This document shows, piece by piece, positions 51,180 to 61,650 of a stretch of DNA of 64,000 nucleotides. The stretch's first letter is position 1, and each line of letters opens with the position of its first letter. Source of the stretch: Dyella japonica A8 (GTDB lineage: Bacteria; Pseudomonadota; Gammaproteobacteria; Xanthomonadales; Rhodanobacteraceae); assembly GCF_000725385.1 (NCBI RefSeq), contig NZ_CP008884.1, forward strand, positions 2,480,001 to 2,544,000, in the 5' to 3' direction. The position numbers and the translations under genes were made by a program. The notes beneath the pieces were generated by a model. That model did no database searches. It was not told where the DNA came from and worked only from the letters and a program-made list of their open reading frames with translations.

Positions 51180-51589
51180 GCGCCAACGGTCAGCAGCATG
51201 ACGTGCGCAGCCAGCTGCGCAATCCCCTCAAGCGCGCCCGCGGCCTCGGCTCGGCACAGTCCGGCGTGGGCCATTGGTGGACGCAGCGCGTCACCGCCAC
51301 CGCGCTGGTGTTCCTCAGCATCTGGTTCGTGGTGACGGTGCTGGGCGCACTGCACTCCGACTATGCAACGGCGCGCAGCATCATCGCCAAGCCCTGGAAT
51401 GCCCTGCTGATGGTGGCCTTCGTGCTCGCCATGTGCTGGCACGCGGTGCTCGGCCTGCAGGTCGTGATCGAAGACTACGTGCATACGCGCTGGAAGGAAG
51501 TCGCCCTCCTGGTGCTGGTGAAGTTCATTGCAGTGCTCGGCACGCTGGCCACGCTGATGGCCGTGCTGCGCGTGGCGCTGGGAGCCTGA
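51176..51589 (+). CDS. sdhD: Succinate dehydrogenase hydrophobic anchor
   Basis: The 137-residue anchor has three helices, with [20 protein letters not shown] at the first and [15 protein letters not shown] at the heme/quinone region. ATG 51176 overlaps the sdhC stop as ATGA. It completes the membrane domain for quinone reduction. Confidence 0.95.
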   Translation: MSANGQQHDVRSQLRNPLKRARGLGSAQSGVGHWWTQRVTATALVFLSIWFVVTVLGALHSDYATARSIIAKPWNALLMVAFVLAMCWHAVLGLQVVIEDYVHTRWKEVALLVLVKFIAVLGTLATLMAVLRVALGA

Positions 51590-51593
51590 TTCC

Positions 51594-53381
51594 ATGGAAA
51601 GCTACAAGATCCAACAGCATAAGTTCGACGTGATCGTGGTCGGTGCCGGCGGCGCCGGCCTGCGCGCCACCTTCGGCCTGGCCGAAAAGGGCCTCAAGGC
51701 CGCGTGCATCACCAAGGTGTTCCCGACGCGCTCGCACACCGTGGCGGCGCAGGGCGGTATCTCCGCCGCGCTGGGCAACATGGGCGAGGACGACTGGCGC
51801 TTCCACTTCTACGACACCATCAAGGGCTCCGACTGGCTCGGCGACCAGGATGCGATCGAGTACATGTGCCGCGAGGCGATTCCGGCCATCATCGAGCTGG
51901 AACACTACGGCGTGCCGTTCTCGCGTACCGAGGAAGGCAAGATCTACCAGCGTCCGTTCGGCGGCATGACCACGCACTACGGCAAGGGCACCGCGCAGCG
52001 CACCTGCGCCGCGGCCGACCGTACCGGTCACGCCATCCTGCACACGCTGTACCAGCAGGCGCTGGCGCATGACGCCACGTTCTTCATCGAGTACTTCGCC
52101 ATCGACCTCATCTTCGACGAAGAGGGCGTGTGCCGCGGCGTGCTTGCGCTGGACATGAACGAAGGCACCTTGCACTTCTTCCGCGGCCAGGCCGTGGTGC
52201 TGGCGACCGGCGGCTACGGCCGCGCGTACTTCAGCGCCACCTCGGCGCATACCTGCACCGGCGACGGTGGTGGCATGGTGCTGCGCGCGGGCCTCGCGCT
52301 GCAGGACATGGAGTTCGTGCAGTTCCACCCGACCGGCATCTACGGTTCGGGCTGCCTGATCACCGAAGGCGTGCGTGGCGAGGGTGGTTACCTCACCAAC
52401 TCCAACGGCGAGCGTTTCATGGAGCGCTATGCGCCGAACGCCAAGGATCTCGCGTCGCGTGACGTGGTCAGCCGCGCCATGACGATGGAAATCCGCGAAG
52501 GCCGCGGCGTGGGCGAACACAAGGACCACATCCACATCAACCTGATGCACCTGGGCGCGGAAGTGATCCACGAGCGCCTGCCGGGCATCGCCGAGTCGGC
52601 GCGCATCTTCGCCGGCGTGGACGTGACCAAGGAGCCGATTCCGGTGATCCCGACCGTCCACTACAACATGGGCGGCATCCCGACCAACTACCACGGCGAA
52701 GTGGTGCAGAAGCAGGGTGACAACGTCGACGCCGTCGTGCCGGGCCTGTTCGCCATCGGCGAAGCGGCCTGCGTGTCGGTGCACGGCGCCAACCGCCTGG
52801 GCTCCAACTCGCTGCTCGACTTGGTGGTGTTCGGCCGTGCGGTGGCGAACCGCTGCGCGGAGATCGTCACCCCGGGCGGGGCGCAGAAGGACCTGCCGGC
52901 CAGCGTGCTGGACAAGGCGCTGGCCCGCTTCGACGGCCTGCGCAACGCCAAGGGCAGCCAGCCGACCGCGAAGATCCGTGCGGAAATGCAGCGCACCATG
53001 CAGTCCGACGCCGCCGTGTTCCGTACCGGCGAGTCCCTGCAGGAAGGCTGCGAGAAGATCTCCAAGGTTCGTGAGTCGTTCAAGGACGTGGGCGTCAGCG
53101 ATCGTTCGCTGGTGTGGAACTCCGACCTGATCGAGACGCTGGAACTGGCCAACCTGCTCGACCAGGCCGTGGCCACCATGTACTCGGCGGCCCAGCGCGA
53201 GGAAAGCCGCGGTGCTCATGCCCGCGAGGACTTCCCGGAGCGCGACGACCACAACTGGCAGAAGCACACGCTGGTGGCGGTCGATGAGAACGGCAAGGCC
53301 AGCTTCGATTTCCGTCCGGTGCACATGTACACCATGACGAGCGATGTCGAAGTCGTCCCGCCGAAGAAGCGCGTTTACTGA
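51594..53381 (+). CDS. sdhA: Succinate dehydrogenase flavoprotein subunit
   Basis: The 595-residue catalytic subunit oxidises succinate to fumarate. The FAD-linking His is in [20 protein letters not shown] (near residue 45). Substrate site residues lie in [20 protein letters not shown] and the capping region with RSSVFVGRAVANR-like features; [20 protein letters not shown] is a signature. GGAG precedes the ATG. The FAD flavinator SdhE is encoded downstream. Confidence 0.97.
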   Translation: MESYKIQQHKFDVIVVGAGGAGLRATFGLAEKGLKAACITKVFPTRSHTVAAQGGISAALGNMGEDDWRFHFYDTIKGSDWLGDQDAIEYMCREAIPAIIELEHYGVPFSRTEEGKIYQRPFGGMTTHYGKGTAQRTCAAADRTGHAILHTLYQQALAHDATFFIEYFAIDLIFDEEGVCRGVLALDMNEGTLHFFRGQAVVLATGGYGRAYFSATSAHTCTGDGGGMVLRAGLALQDMEFVQFHPTGIYGSGCLITEGVRGEGGYLTNSNGERFMERYAPNAKDLASRDVVSRAMTMEIREGRGVGEHKDHIHINLMHLGAEVIHERLPGIAESARIFAGVDVTKEPIPVIPTVHYNMGGIPTNYHGEVVQKQGDNVDAVVPGLFAIGEAACVSVHGANRLGSNSLLDLVVFGRAVANRCAEIVTPGGAQKDLPASVLDKALARFDGLRNAKGSQPTAKIRAEMQRTMQSDAAVFRTGESLQEGCEKISKVRESFKDVGVSDRSLVWNSDLIETLELANLLDQAVATMYSAAQREESRGAHAREDFPERDDHNWQKHTLVAVDENGKASFDFRPVHMYTMTSDVEVVPPKKRVY

Positions 53382-53402
53382 TACCCGGACTGGAGAGCCA
53401 CT

Positions 53403-54182
53403 GTGGCAGAGTTTTCGCTACCCAAGAATTCCACGGTCCAGCCGGGCAAGAACTTCCCGGCCAAGGACGCCAAGAAGCCGCGGACGTTCCGCATCTATCG
53501 CTGGTCGCCGGATGACGGCCAGAACCCGCGCATCGACACGTACGAGGTTGACCTCGCCGCGTGCGGTCCGATGGTTCTGGACGCCCTGCTGAAGATCAAG
53601 AACGAAATCGACCCGACGCTGACGCTGCGCCGTTCGTGCCGCGAAGGCATCTGCGGCTCGTGCGCCATGAACATCGACGGCACCAATACGCTGGCCTGCA
53701 CCAAGGCCATCAGCGATTGCGCTTCCGGCGACGTGAAGATCTACCCGCTGCCGCATATGCCGGTGGTGAAGGATCTGGTGCCGGATCTGACGCACTTTTA
53801 CGCCCAGTTCGCCTCGATCAAGCCGTGGCTGCGCACGCAGAGCGCCGCACCCGATCGCGAGCGCCTGCAGTCGCCGGAAGACCGCAAGAAGCTCGACGGC
53901 CTGTACGAGTGCATCCTGTGCGCGTGCTGCTCGACCAGCTGCCCGAGCTACTGGTGGAACGGTGACCGTTACCTCGGCCCGGCTATCCTGCTGCAGGCTT
54001 ACCGCTGGATCGTGGACAGCCGCGACGAAGACACCGGTGCCCGCCTGGACGATCTGGAAGATCCGTTCAAGTTGTATCGCTGCCACACGATCATGAACTG
54101 CGCCCGCACCTGCCCGAAGGGCCTGAACCCGGCCAAGGCGATTGCGGAGATCAAGAAGCTGATCGTCGAGCGTCGTACCTGA
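53403..54182 (+). CDS. sdhB: Succinate dehydrogenase iron-sulfur subunit
   Basis: The 259-residue subunit has cysteine groups for three clusters: [2Fe-2S] in [16 protein letters not shown], [4Fe-4S] in [14 protein letters not shown], and [3Fe-4S] in [17 protein letters not shown]. It starts with GTG at 53403 (GGAGAG upstream). It passes electrons from SdhA to the quinone site. Confidence 0.97.
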   Translation: MAEFSLPKNSTVQPGKNFPAKDAKKPRTFRIYRWSPDDGQNPRIDTYEVDLAACGPMVLDALLKIKNEIDPTLTLRRSCREGICGSCAMNIDGTNTLACTKAISDCASGDVKIYPLPHMPVVKDLVPDLTHFYAQFASIKPWLRTQSAAPDRERLQSPEDRKKLDGLYECILCACCSTSCPSYWWNGDRYLGPAILLQAYRWIVDSRDEDTGARLDDLEDPFKLYRCHTIMNCARTCPKGLNPAKAIAEIKKLIVERRT

Positions 54183-54188
54183 GTGACG

Positions 54189-54217
54189 ACCCCGCCCAAT
54201 CGGGCGGGGTTTTTTTT
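54189..54217 (+). terminator. Terminator after sdhB
   Basis: ACCCCGCCC and GGGCGGGGT form a 9-bp stem with an AATC loop, followed by seven more T residues. Confidence 0.93.
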
Positions 54218-54245
54218 CACGGCTGGCATCCACCAGGGACATGCC

Positions 54246-55307
54246 ATGAACGACAAGGATGTAACGTCGCCGCCGGAAGTCATGCCGAAACGCCCGTCGA
54301 AAGACGGGCGTTTTCTCTTGGCGATCGGCATATCGACCGCCTACGGCATGCTGGTCCGCCTGGCCTTTGGTTTGTACGCGCCCTTGCAGTCGGCACTGCC
54401 GCATGCGGGCGGCGCCATGCTGATGTCGTTTCTGTTTCTGACGCCCTTCATTGTGGGCATGCTCATGGTCTACGTGGACCGGGCCAACATGAGCTGGCCC
54501 AAGGCGATTTTCTCGCCCTGTATCCCCATGATGCTGGTGCTGCTGCTGAGCGCGCTCACCGCTATCGAGGGCAGCATCTGCATCCTGCTCGCCGCACCTA
54601 TTTTCATGATACTCAGCGCCATCGGCGGCGTGCTCATGTTCGCCGTGCTGAAGGCGGCGGTGCCGCGTGCGCGTCATTTTTGCTTCGTGCTGCTGGTGCC
54701 GCTGATGCTGGGCTATGGCGAGCGCGAATTGCCGTTGCCCAACGCCACGCGCGTCACTGCCGCCAGCGTGCATATCAACGCGCCGCCCGCGCAGATCTGG
54801 CACCTCATCAACGACGCCGAAGGCATCCAGCCGGACGAAATGGCCCAGGGGCTGGCCTGGCGCATCGGCGTGCCTTATCCGGTGTCCGCACTGACCGTGG
54901 CGTCGCCCGATGGGCGCGTGCGCAAGCTGCGCTGGCAGAAGGGCGTGCACTTCGACGAGCCCATCGTGGCCTGGCAGGAAAACCGGCTGATCCGTTGGAC
55001 CTACCGTTTCGCGACCGACTCCATACCCCCGGGCGCGCTGGACGAGCATGTGCAGGTCGGCGGCAAGTATTTCGACCTGGTCGATACGTCCTATCAGCTG
55101 GACCCGGAGCAGGGCGGTACGCGGCTGTCCATCCAGGTGAGTTACCGTGTCACCACGCAGTTCAACTGGTACGCTGTGCCCTTGGCGCGGCTGCTGGTGG
55201 GGGATGCAGCGAACACCATCCTGCATTTCTACAAGCGACGCTGCGAGGACAACCCCATGCCTGAATCCCGAACCGTGGCCATGACCGCAACCGGGGCAGC
55301 GCCGTGA
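54246..55307 (+). CDS. Membrane protein with C-terminal SRPBCC-like domain
   Basis: The 353-residue protein has four hydrophobic segments in its first 160 residues (AIGISTAYGMLVRLAFGLYA, MLMSFLFLTPFIVGMLMVYV, CIPMMLVLLLSALTAIEGSI and following). The soluble half, from VHINAPPAQIWHLINDAEGI, fits the polyketide-cyclase/SRPBCC ligand-binding fold. AGGGA lies before the ATG at 54246. It overlaps the sdhE start by 4 bp, so it is coupled to sdhE despite no evident SDH role. Confidence 0.85.
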   Translation: MNDKDVTSPPEVMPKRPSKDGRFLLAIGISTAYGMLVRLAFGLYAPLQSALPHAGGAMLMSFLFLTPFIVGMLMVYVDRANMSWPKAIFSPCIPMMLVLLLSALTAIEGSICILLAAPIFMILSAIGGVLMFAVLKAAVPRARHFCFVLLVPLMLGYGERELPLPNATRVTAASVHINAPPAQIWHLINDAEGIQPDEMAQGLAWRIGVPYPVSALTVASPDGRVRKLRWQKGVHFDEPIVAWQENRLIRWTYRFATDSIPPGALDEHVQVGGKYFDLVDTSYQLDPEQGGTRLSIQVSYRVTTQFNWYAVPLARLLVGDAANTILHFYKRRCEDNPMPESRTVAMTATGAAP

Positions 55308-55555
55308 GCCAGGATGCGATGGAGAAACGCCTGCGCTGGCGCGTGCGTCGCGGCACCCGCGAGCTCGATGCGCTGTTTGGCGGTTGGCTGGACGAGCGCT
55401 ACCCCCATGCCGACGAGGCCGAGCGCCGGGCGTTCGACGAACTGCTGGACGTGCAGGACCCGGACCTGTGGGACTGGGTGATGGGGCATGCCCAGGCGAC
55501 CCGCCCGGACTGGCAGGCCATCATCGATGACATCCGCGCCCGCCATCGGCTTTGA
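55304..55555 (+). CDS. sdhE: FAD assembly factor SdhE
   Basis: The 83-residue protein is the small five-helix SdhE/CptB factor that promotes covalent flavinylation of SdhA. The key motif RRGTRELD (RGxxE at 16-20) and YPHADEAERRAFDELLDVQD DPDLWDWVMG region are present. It starts with GTG at 55304, within the upstream gene's stop. It overlaps ygfX at its end. Confidence 0.95.
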   Translation: MSQDAMEKRLRWRVRRGTRELDALFGGWLDERYPHADEAERRAFDELLDVQDPDLWDWVMGHAQATRPDWQAIIDDIRARHRL

Positions 55556-55964
55556 ATGCCGGCCCTCGCGCTGGCTGGGCCGTCTGCTGCTGTTCGTATC
55601 CCTGCTCGCCCTGTTGGCGACGTGGTTGAGTGCCGTACCGTGGCCGGCGAAGCTGGTCGTCACCATGGGCGTGCCGCTGGCCTGCTGGCGGGCGCGGAAG
55701 CGTTTCTCGGATCAGGCGGTGGAAGCCGCCGGCTGGGCGCGTGACGGCAGCTGGAGCCTGCGCATGCGTTCCGGCGAGGATGCCGTGGCGACCCTGGCCT
55801 CGTTCCGGGTGGTTGGCGAGAAGATCGTATGGCTGCGACTGTCCCTGACCGGGCGGCGCCAGGCCTTGTTGCTGCTGGCCCCGGACAACAGCGATGCCGA
55901 CATCCGGCGCCGCCTGCGCATGCGTCTGGCGCAGGTCGAAGCAGCCGGGCACTCCGGCCGCTGA
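55527..55964 (+). CDS. ygfX: YgfX/CptA-like membrane protein
   Basis: The 145-residue protein has two membrane helices (about 17-50) and a soluble C-terminal part, the layout of YgfX (CptA), reported as toxin-like partner of SdhE. Homology is weak but sdhE-ygfX is a typical gene pair. I chose ATG 55527; the longer in-frame start at 55488 lies inside sdhE. Overlap with sdhE is 29 bp. Confidence 0.75.
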   Translation: MTSAPAIGFECRPSRWLGRLLLFVSLLALLATWLSAVPWPAKLVVTMGVPLACWRARKRFSDQAVEAAGWARDGSWSLRMRSGEDAVATLASFRVVGEKIVWLRLSLTGRRQALLLLAPDNSDADIRRRLRMRLAQVEAAGHSGR

Positions 55965-56052
55965 ACGCGGTCCTACGGTTTGGCCGCGTTACAAGCGATA
56001 ATCCCTGCCATTCGGGCGGCCAGCCCTTCGAACCCCACAAGCGACCGCCCTA

Positions 56053-57300
56053 ATGTTCCGACCGCTAGAGCTTTTCATCGGCCTGCGTTACACCCGCGCC
56101 AAGCGTCGCAACCAGTTCATCTCCTTCATTTCCACCGTGTCCATCGTGTGTATCGCCATCAGCGTGACCGCGTTGATCACGGTGATGTCGGTGATGAACG
56201 GTTTCGATGACGAGCTTCGTTCGCGCATCCTGGGCGCGATCTCACATGCCACCGTGTCGGGCATGCCGGGGCAGGCGGTGGAGGAATGGCCCCGCGCGGT
56301 GAAGATCGCCGAGGCGAACAAACACGTGAAGGGCGCTGCGCCCTATGTGGAGTCGGAAGCCTTCTTCCAGGCCCGCCGCTCCACCGGCGGCCTGATCCGC
56401 GGCATCGAGCCGGCGGAAGAGCCCAAGGTGTCGGATATCGACCAGCACATGGTCGAGGGCAAGCTCGGCACGCTGGTTCCAGGCAGCTGGAACGTGGTGC
56501 TTGGCCGCGAGCTGGCGCTGCAGCTGGGTGTGTCGGTGGGCGACAAGGTCATCGTCGCGGTGCCTTCGTTCCAGTCCTCGCCGATTACCGGCAGCGTGCC
56601 CAGCCTGCGCACGTTTACGGTGTCGGGCGTGTTCGAGATGGGCATGCAGGAGTTCGACTCCGGCCTGGCCCTGGTCAACATGACCGATGCCGAGCGGCTC
56701 AATCGCCTTGGCGGCCCGACCGGCATCCGCCTGAAGCTGGACGACATGTTCAACGCACGCGAGGTGGCACGCGAGCTGGCCGACCAGCTGGGACAGGTCT
56801 ACCGCGTGGATACCTGGATGGACAGCCACGCCAACTTCTTCTCCGCGATTTCCATGGAGAAGAAGGTGATGTTCATCATCCTCTCGCTGATCATCCTGGT
56901 CGCGGTGATCAACCTCATTTCCATGCTGATGATGCTGGTGACGGACAAGCAGGCGGACATCGCCATTCTGCGCACGCTGGGTTCCACGCCGCGCAGCATC
57001 ATGGGCATGTTCATGGTGCAGGGCGTGCTGGTCGGTTTCGTCGGCATCGGTTTCGGCGTCACGCTGGGTTCGCTGCTTTCGTGGAAGCTGCCCGGTATCG
57101 TGAAATGGATCGAACACGTCACCGGTGTGACCTTCCTTTCGCCGGACGTCTATTACATCAGCGAGCTGCCGAGCAAACTCGATGCCGGCGACGTGGGTTG
57201 GGTGGCCCTGATCACCTTCCTGTTCTCGCTGCTGGCCACTCTTTATCCCGCCTGGCGTGCGTCGCGCACCCAGCCTGCGCAGGCGTTGCGTTATGAATAA
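56053..57300 (+). CDS. lolC: Lipoprotein-releasing ABC transporter permease LolC/E
   Basis: The 415-residue permease has a first helix near residue 25 ([20 protein letters not shown]), a large periplasmic MacB-like domain (about 45-265) and three C-terminal helices. [16 protein letters not shown] and [17 protein letters not shown] are Lol signatures. With LolD it frees lipoproteins from the inner membrane for LolA. It is likely the only LolC/E here, forming a homodimer. LolD overlaps its stop by 8 bp. Confidence 0.95.
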   Translation: MFRPLELFIGLRYTRAKRRNQFISFISTVSIVCIAISVTALITVMSVMNGFDDELRSRILGAISHATVSGMPGQAVEEWPRAVKIAEANKHVKGAAPYVESEAFFQARRSTGGLIRGIEPAEEPKVSDIDQHMVEGKLGTLVPGSWNVVLGRELALQLGVSVGDKVIVAVPSFQSSPITGSVPSLRTFTVSGVFEMGMQEFDSGLALVNMTDAERLNRLGGPTGIRLKLDDMFNAREVARELADQLGQVYRVDTWMDSHANFFSAISMEKKVMFIILSLIILVAVINLISMLMMLVTDKQADIAILRTLGSTPRSIMGMFMVQGVLVGFVGIGFGVTLGSLLSWKLPGIVKWIEHVTGVTFLSPDVYYISELPSKLDAGDVGWVALITFLFSLLATLYPAWRASRTQPAQALRYE

Positions 57301-58003
57301 GCCGATGAATACCAGCAACGGCGTGGTGATGCGCGCCAGCAACATTGCCAAGACGTACGAAGAGGGCGACCTCAAGACTGACGTGCTGTCCAGCGTGAGC
57401 TTCACGCTGAAGCGCAGCGAGACGCTGGCCATCGTGGGCGCGTCCGGCTCGGGCAAGAGCACGTTGCTGCACATCCTCGGCGGGCTGGATACGCTGACGC
57501 GCGGCGAGGTGGAAGTGGAGGGGCGCAACCTTTCCAGCCTTTCCGATGCCGAGCGTGGTCGCGTGCGCAACCGCTCGATGGGCTTCATCTACCAGTTCCA
57601 TCACCTGCTGCCGGAATTCACCGCGCTGGAAAACGTGTGCATGCCGCTGCTGATCCGCGGCGTGTCCATCAGCGAGGCCGAGCGCCAGGCCGCCGAGTTG
57701 CTGGGGCGTGTAGGCCTGGCCAAGCGCCTGCATCACAAGCCGGCGGAGCTGTCCGGCGGCGAGCGTCAGCGCAGCGCGGTGGCCCGTGCCCTGGTGACGC
57801 GTCCGGCCGTGGTGCTGGGCGATGAGCCCACCGGTAACCTGGACGAGATCAACGCCGCGCAGGTCTACGACCTGATGCTGGAGCTGAATCGCGAGATCGG
57901 TACCAGCTTCATCCTCGTTACGCACGATCATCGCTTGGCGCAGCGCATGGATCGCACGCTGGAGCTGCACAACGGCGAGCTGGTCGAGAAGGTTTTCGCC
58001 TGA
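57293..58003 (+). CDS. lolD: Lipoprotein-releasing system ATPase LolD
   Basis: The 236-residue ABC ATPase has Walker [13 protein letters not shown], signature [16 protein letters not shown] and Walker [36 protein letters not shown] is the LolD-type Q-loop region. It powers LolC/E. ATG 57293 overlaps lolC; a second ATG at 57305 is possible. Confidence 0.96.
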   Translation: MNKPMNTSNGVVMRASNIAKTYEEGDLKTDVLSSVSFTLKRSETLAIVGASGSGKSTLLHILGGLDTLTRGEVEVEGRNLSSLSDAERGRVRNRSMGFIYQFHHLLPEFTALENVCMPLLIRGVSISEAERQAAELLGRVGLAKRLHHKPAELSGGERQRSAVARALVTRPAVVLGDEPTGNLDEINAAQVYDLMLELNREIGTSFILVTHDHRLAQRMDRTLELHNGELVEKVFA

Positions 58004-58007
58004 TCCC

Positions 58008-58032
58008 GACGCCGCCTGAGGGCGGCGTCTTT
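58008..58032 (+). terminator. Terminator after lolD
   Basis: GACGCCGCC and GGCGGCGTC form a 9-bp stem with a TGAG loop, followed by TTT. Confidence 0.8.
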
Positions 58033-58114
58033 CGTTGACGCCTACACGTTTTTCGGCGACGTCTCCTTCCAGCACTGACTACGCTGTTCCCTTTCACCAA
58101 CGGGGGGACAACGG

Positions 58115-60412
58115 GTGGGCAAGGACGGTGCGCTGGTGCCTGCAGTGATGCTGCTGCTCGGCGTGCTGCTCGTGCAGTGGTGGGTCGCGCTTCCCGGGGC
58201 ATGGTTCTGTGGAGCATGTGCTCTCGTTGCACTGGCGTTGTCGCGCTGCGGTCCGTATGGCAGGGCGCTGGCATGGGGGCTGTTGGGTGTCGCCTGGGCG
58301 TGCTGGCGCGGCGGTGCAGCCATGGACGCGCGCTTGCCGCGTGAGTTGGAAGGGCAGGATGTTCGCGTCGTCGGACGCGTGGTCGATCTGCCTCTGGCGC
58401 GCAGTGACGCCACCGGCTTCCTGCTGGACGTGGAAGAGGCTTTCTTCGGCGTGAAGCCGGTGCCCTTGCGCGGGCGCGTGCGGGTGAACTGGTACAACGG
58501 CGCTCCCGACATTCGGCCGTGCAGTCGCTGGCAGTTGATCCTGCGACTCAAGCGCCCGCGTGGGATGCTCAACCCGGGCGGCTCGGACAGTGAGCGCAGT
58601 GCGCTTGAGCGTGGCATCGCCGCGGTGGGGTATGTGCGCAGCGGAGCGGACGGCGCGTTGTCTGGCGATCCCGGCTTTTGCATCAATGGCATTCGCCAGG
58701 CCATCAGCCGCGGCATTGCCGCGCGTGTGGCCGATCCACACGATGCGGCCTTGCTGCAGGCCTTTTCGGTAGGCGACATCCGTGGCCTCAGTCAGCACGA
58801 CTGGGAAGTGGCGCGCGCCAACGGCATTCCCCATCTGATCTCCATCTCCGGCTTTCACGTCGGCGTAGCGGCGTTGTTCGGCGTGTGGCTCGCGCGCCTG
58901 GCGTACCTGTTGTTGCCACGGTTGGGATGGCACTTGCCGCGTTCTCAGGCGCAATCGGCCATGGCCATGTTGGCTGCGGGCGTGTACGGCGCACTGGCCG
59001 GGTTCGGGCTGCCGACGGTGCGAACGCTGCTGATGATCGGCGTGGTGGCGCTCGCGCGCTGTTCGCGGCGTCACCCGACCGGGCCGCAGACACTGGCCCT
59101 TGCACTGGTTGCCGTGCTGCTGTTCGATCCGCTGTCGGTGTTGTCGGCGGGGTTCTGGCTATCCTTCATCGGCGTGGCGTTCCTGATGGCCTGCATGACA
59201 ACGCAGGGCAGGGGGCTGCGTGGCTTCCTGCACGAACTGTCCGCGGGCCAGCTGGTGATGACGTTGTCGCTGCTGCCGCTCACGATGTGGTTCTTCGGTG
59301 AATCCTCGCTGGTGGGCGCCTTGTCCAATCTGATCGCGGTGCCGTTCGTCAGCTTCGTCATCGTGCCGGTGACCCTGGTCGGCATGATCCTGCTGGGGCT
59401 GTGTCCGCCGCTGGCGCAACCGGTGTTCTGGTGTGCCGCGTGGCTGGCCCATGCGCAATGGTGGCTGCTCGAACAGATGGCGACGTGGCCCGGCGCGCAT
59501 TGGTACCTCCCCGAAGTCAGCGGCTGGGCCCTGCTGCTCGCCACACTGGGCGCGCTCTGGGCATTCATGCCTCGTGGCGTGCCGATGCGCTGGCTGAGCT
59601 GCCTGTTGTTCCTGCCGCTGGTGTGGCCCAGGCAGGAGTTGCCGGCGCCGGGTGGATTCCAGCTGTGGACGCTGGACGTCGGACAGGGCCTGGCCATGCT
59701 GGTTCGCACCCGGCATCACGCGCTGGTCTACGACGCGGGCGCGCGTTATCCCTCGGAATTCGATCTGGGCGAGGCTGCCGTGATTCCATCGCTGCACGCG
59801 CTCGGCATCGGACGCGTGGACCTGCTCGTGGCCAGCCATGCCGACAACGATCACGCGGGTGGTGTGCCAGCCGTGGCCGCCGCCTTTCCGGAAGCGGAGC
59901 GGATCTCCGGCGAGCCTGAGCGGCTGCCCATCGACATGGCTTCCTGCGAGCCTGGCAAGGCCTGGCATTGGGACGGCGTCACCGTTAGCGTGCTGCCCTC
60001 CGGCGTCGCTGGCGCGCCTGCCAACGACCGGTCATGCGTGCTGCTGGTGGAGGGGACGGGTGGCCGGGCGCTGCTGACGGCAGACATCACCTCGGCGATC
60101 GAGCCCGTGGTGGCGAAGGCGCTGCCGCCGGGGCCGCCACTGGTGCTGTCGGTGCCGCATCATGGCAGCCGGACCTCCTCCAGTCCTGCATTCATCGAAT
60201 CGACATCGCCGGTGCTTGCCCTGGTCTCAGCCGGGTGGCGCAGCCGCTTTCGTCACCCCAATGCCGCCGTCATGCAGCGCTACGACGCGGCGGGCGTGCC
60301 CTGGCTGAATACGGCGACATCCGGCGCCATTCAGGTGGATGTCCCTGCCGATCGGCCCCCGTACGTCGCCGAAACCTGGCGCCAGCGCCAAGCCCGCTAC
60401 TGGCGGGAATGA
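58115..60412 (+). CDS. comEC: DNA uptake channel ComEC/Rec2
   Basis: The 765-residue protein has an N-terminal OB-like/DUF4131 region, a multi-helix competence domain (about 210-490, with NGIPHLISISGFHVGVAALF) and a C-terminal metallo-beta-lactamase domain. That domain's metal motif is SHADNDHAGG, with later PHHGSRTSSS. It moves single-stranded DNA across the inner membrane; the hydrolase domain may degrade one strand. It starts with GTG (GGGGGA upstream). Suggests natural competence, not tested. Confidence 0.94.
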   Translation: MGKDGALVPAVMLLLGVLLVQWWVALPGAWFCGACALVALALSRCGPYGRALAWGLLGVAWACWRGGAAMDARLPRELEGQDVRVVGRVVDLPLARSDATGFLLDVEEAFFGVKPVPLRGRVRVNWYNGAPDIRPCSRWQLILRLKRPRGMLNPGGSDSERSALERGIAAVGYVRSGADGALSGDPGFCINGIRQAISRGIAARVADPHDAALLQAFSVGDIRGLSQHDWEVARANGIPHLISISGFHVGVAALFGVWLARLAYLLLPRLGWHLPRSQAQSAMAMLAAGVYGALAGFGLPTVRTLLMIGVVALARCSRRHPTGPQTLALALVAVLLFDPLSVLSAGFWLSFIGVAFLMACMTTQGRGLRGFLHELSAGQLVMTLSLLPLTMWFFGESSLVGALSNLIAVPFVSFVIVPVTLVGMILLGLCPPLAQPVFWCAAWLAHAQWWLLEQMATWPGAHWYLPEVSGWALLLATLGALWAFMPRGVPMRWLSCLLFLPLVWPRQELPAPGGFQLWTLDVGQGLAMLVRTRHHALVYDAGARYPSEFDLGEAAVIPSLHALGIGRVDLLVASHADNDHAGGVPAVAAAFPEAERISGEPERLPIDMASCEPGKAWHWDGVTVSVLPSGVAGAPANDRSCVLLVEGTGGRALLTADITSAIEPVVAKALPPGPPLVLSVPHHGSRTSSSPAFIESTSPVLALVSAGWRSRFRHPNAAVMQRYDAAGVPWLNTATSGAIQVDVPADRPPYVAETWRQRQARYWRE

Positions 60413-60558
60413 CATCCAGGGGGGGGCGCCCGTGCTTGCCGAAGGCCATCCGTGACCCCATTCACACGACTTTCGCAACTGCCACCCGCGCCGCGGAACG
60501 GCTGGGCGAGACTGTTATGATGCGTGCTTCCTGACTATCTGAGCGGCCCGGAGTCGTT

Positions 60559-61215
60559 GTGCTGGAAATCCTGATGGCTGGTGGCTGGGCGATGCTGCCC
60601 ATCCTGATCTGTTCGGCGGTTGCATTGGCGATCGTGCTGGAGCGTTGCTGGACCCTGCGTCGCAAATCGGTGCTGCCGCCCGGCCTGGGCGAGGAAGTGC
60701 GCAACTGGGCCCGCTCGGGCCAGCTCGATCCGGCTCACCTCACGACGCTGGCGAACGGCTCGCCGCTGGGTGAGCTGCTGGCTTCGGCGCTGGCCGTGCG
60801 CAACCGTCCGCGCGAACTCATCAAGGAGCGCATCGAGGACACTGGCCGCCATGTCGTCCATCGCATGGAGCGCTATCTCAACACGCTCGGCACCATCGCC
60901 CTGATCGGCCCGCTGCTCGGTCTGCTGGGCACAGTGATCGGCCTGATCCGCATGTTCATGGAAGTGATGCGCGGCGGCGTGGGCGACCCCATGAAGATGG
61001 CCGGTGGCATCGGCGAAGCGCTCATCTGCACGGCCACGGGCCTGATCGTGGCGATTCCGGCTTACGTGCTGCACCGTTATTTCCGTTCCAAGGTGGCCGG
61101 CTACTGCGTGGAAATGGAAAAGCAGGCGACCGGGCTGCTCGATGAGCTGACCATGGACCAGCTGGCGCGCGTCCGTCCGTCGCGTGTCGCTTCGACCGAG
61201 TCGAGCGCGAGCTGA
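60559..61215 (+). CDS. exbB: MotA/TolQ/ExbB proton channel family protein
   Basis: The 218-residue protein has three membrane segments: one at the N-terminus (GWAMLPILICSAVALAIVLE), and two about residues 110-140 (LGTIALIGPLLGLLGTVIGL) and 155-180 (ALICTATGLIVAIPAYVLHR). It uses the proton gradient with ExbD to energise partner proteins. GTG start with GGAG upstream. It precedes exbD by 3 bp; both lead into msbA. Confidence 0.93.
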   Translation: MLEILMAGGWAMLPILICSAVALAIVLERCWTLRRKSVLPPGLGEEVRNWARSGQLDPAHLTTLANGSPLGELLASALAVRNRPRELIKERIEDTGRHVVHRMERYLNTLGTIALIGPLLGLLGTVIGLIRMFMEVMRGGVGDPMKMAGGIGEALICTATGLIVAIPAYVLHRYFRSKVAGYCVEMEKQATGLLDELTMDQLARVRPSRVASTESSAS

Positions 61216-61218
61216 CGC

Positions 61219-61650
61219 ATGCGTATCGGCAACGACCGTCGGCAAGACGATTTCGAGATCAACGTGATCTCGCTGATCGACGTGCTGCTTACCCTGCTGA
61301 TGTTCTTCGTGCTCACCACCACCTTCATCCAGCATTCGCGGATGCAGGTGACGCTGCCCAAGGCCAGCGCGGAAGAACGCGACATGCAGGCGCCCGCGCT
61401 TACCGTCGTGGTGGATCGCGACGGCCATTTCTTCGTGGGCAGCGATGAAGTCCATGGCGAAGGCGTGGAGCCGCTCAAGCAGGCCATCGCCAACGTCGCC
61501 GGCGAGGATCGCGAGCGTCAGGTCACCATCCGCGCGGATGCGATGACGCCGCACCAGAACGTGGTCACCGCCATGGATGCGCTGGGCCAGCTGGGCTTCA
61601 CCAAGCTTTCCATCGCCACCACGCCGACCCAGTCGGGCACGGGTCCATGA
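61219..61650 (+). CDS. exbD: ExbD/TolR family protein
   Basis: The 143-residue protein has one N-terminal membrane helix with the key Asp (VISLIDVLLTLLMFFVLTTT) and a periplasmic domain (VDRDGHFFVGSDEVHGEGVE). It pairs with ExbB. It overlaps msbA by 4 bp. Confidence 0.93.
   Translation: MRIGNDRRQDDFEINVISLIDVLLTLLMFFVLTTTFIQHSRMQVTLPKASAEERDMQAPALTVVVDRDGHFFVGSDEVHGEGVEPLKQAIANVAGEDRERQVTIRADAMTPHQNVVTAMDALGQLGFTKLSIATTPTQSGTGP

Noticed and set aside
51525..53324. 599-residue minus-strand ORF opposite sdhA
   Set aside because: Shadow of sdhA; His/Arg/Val-rich and no domain.
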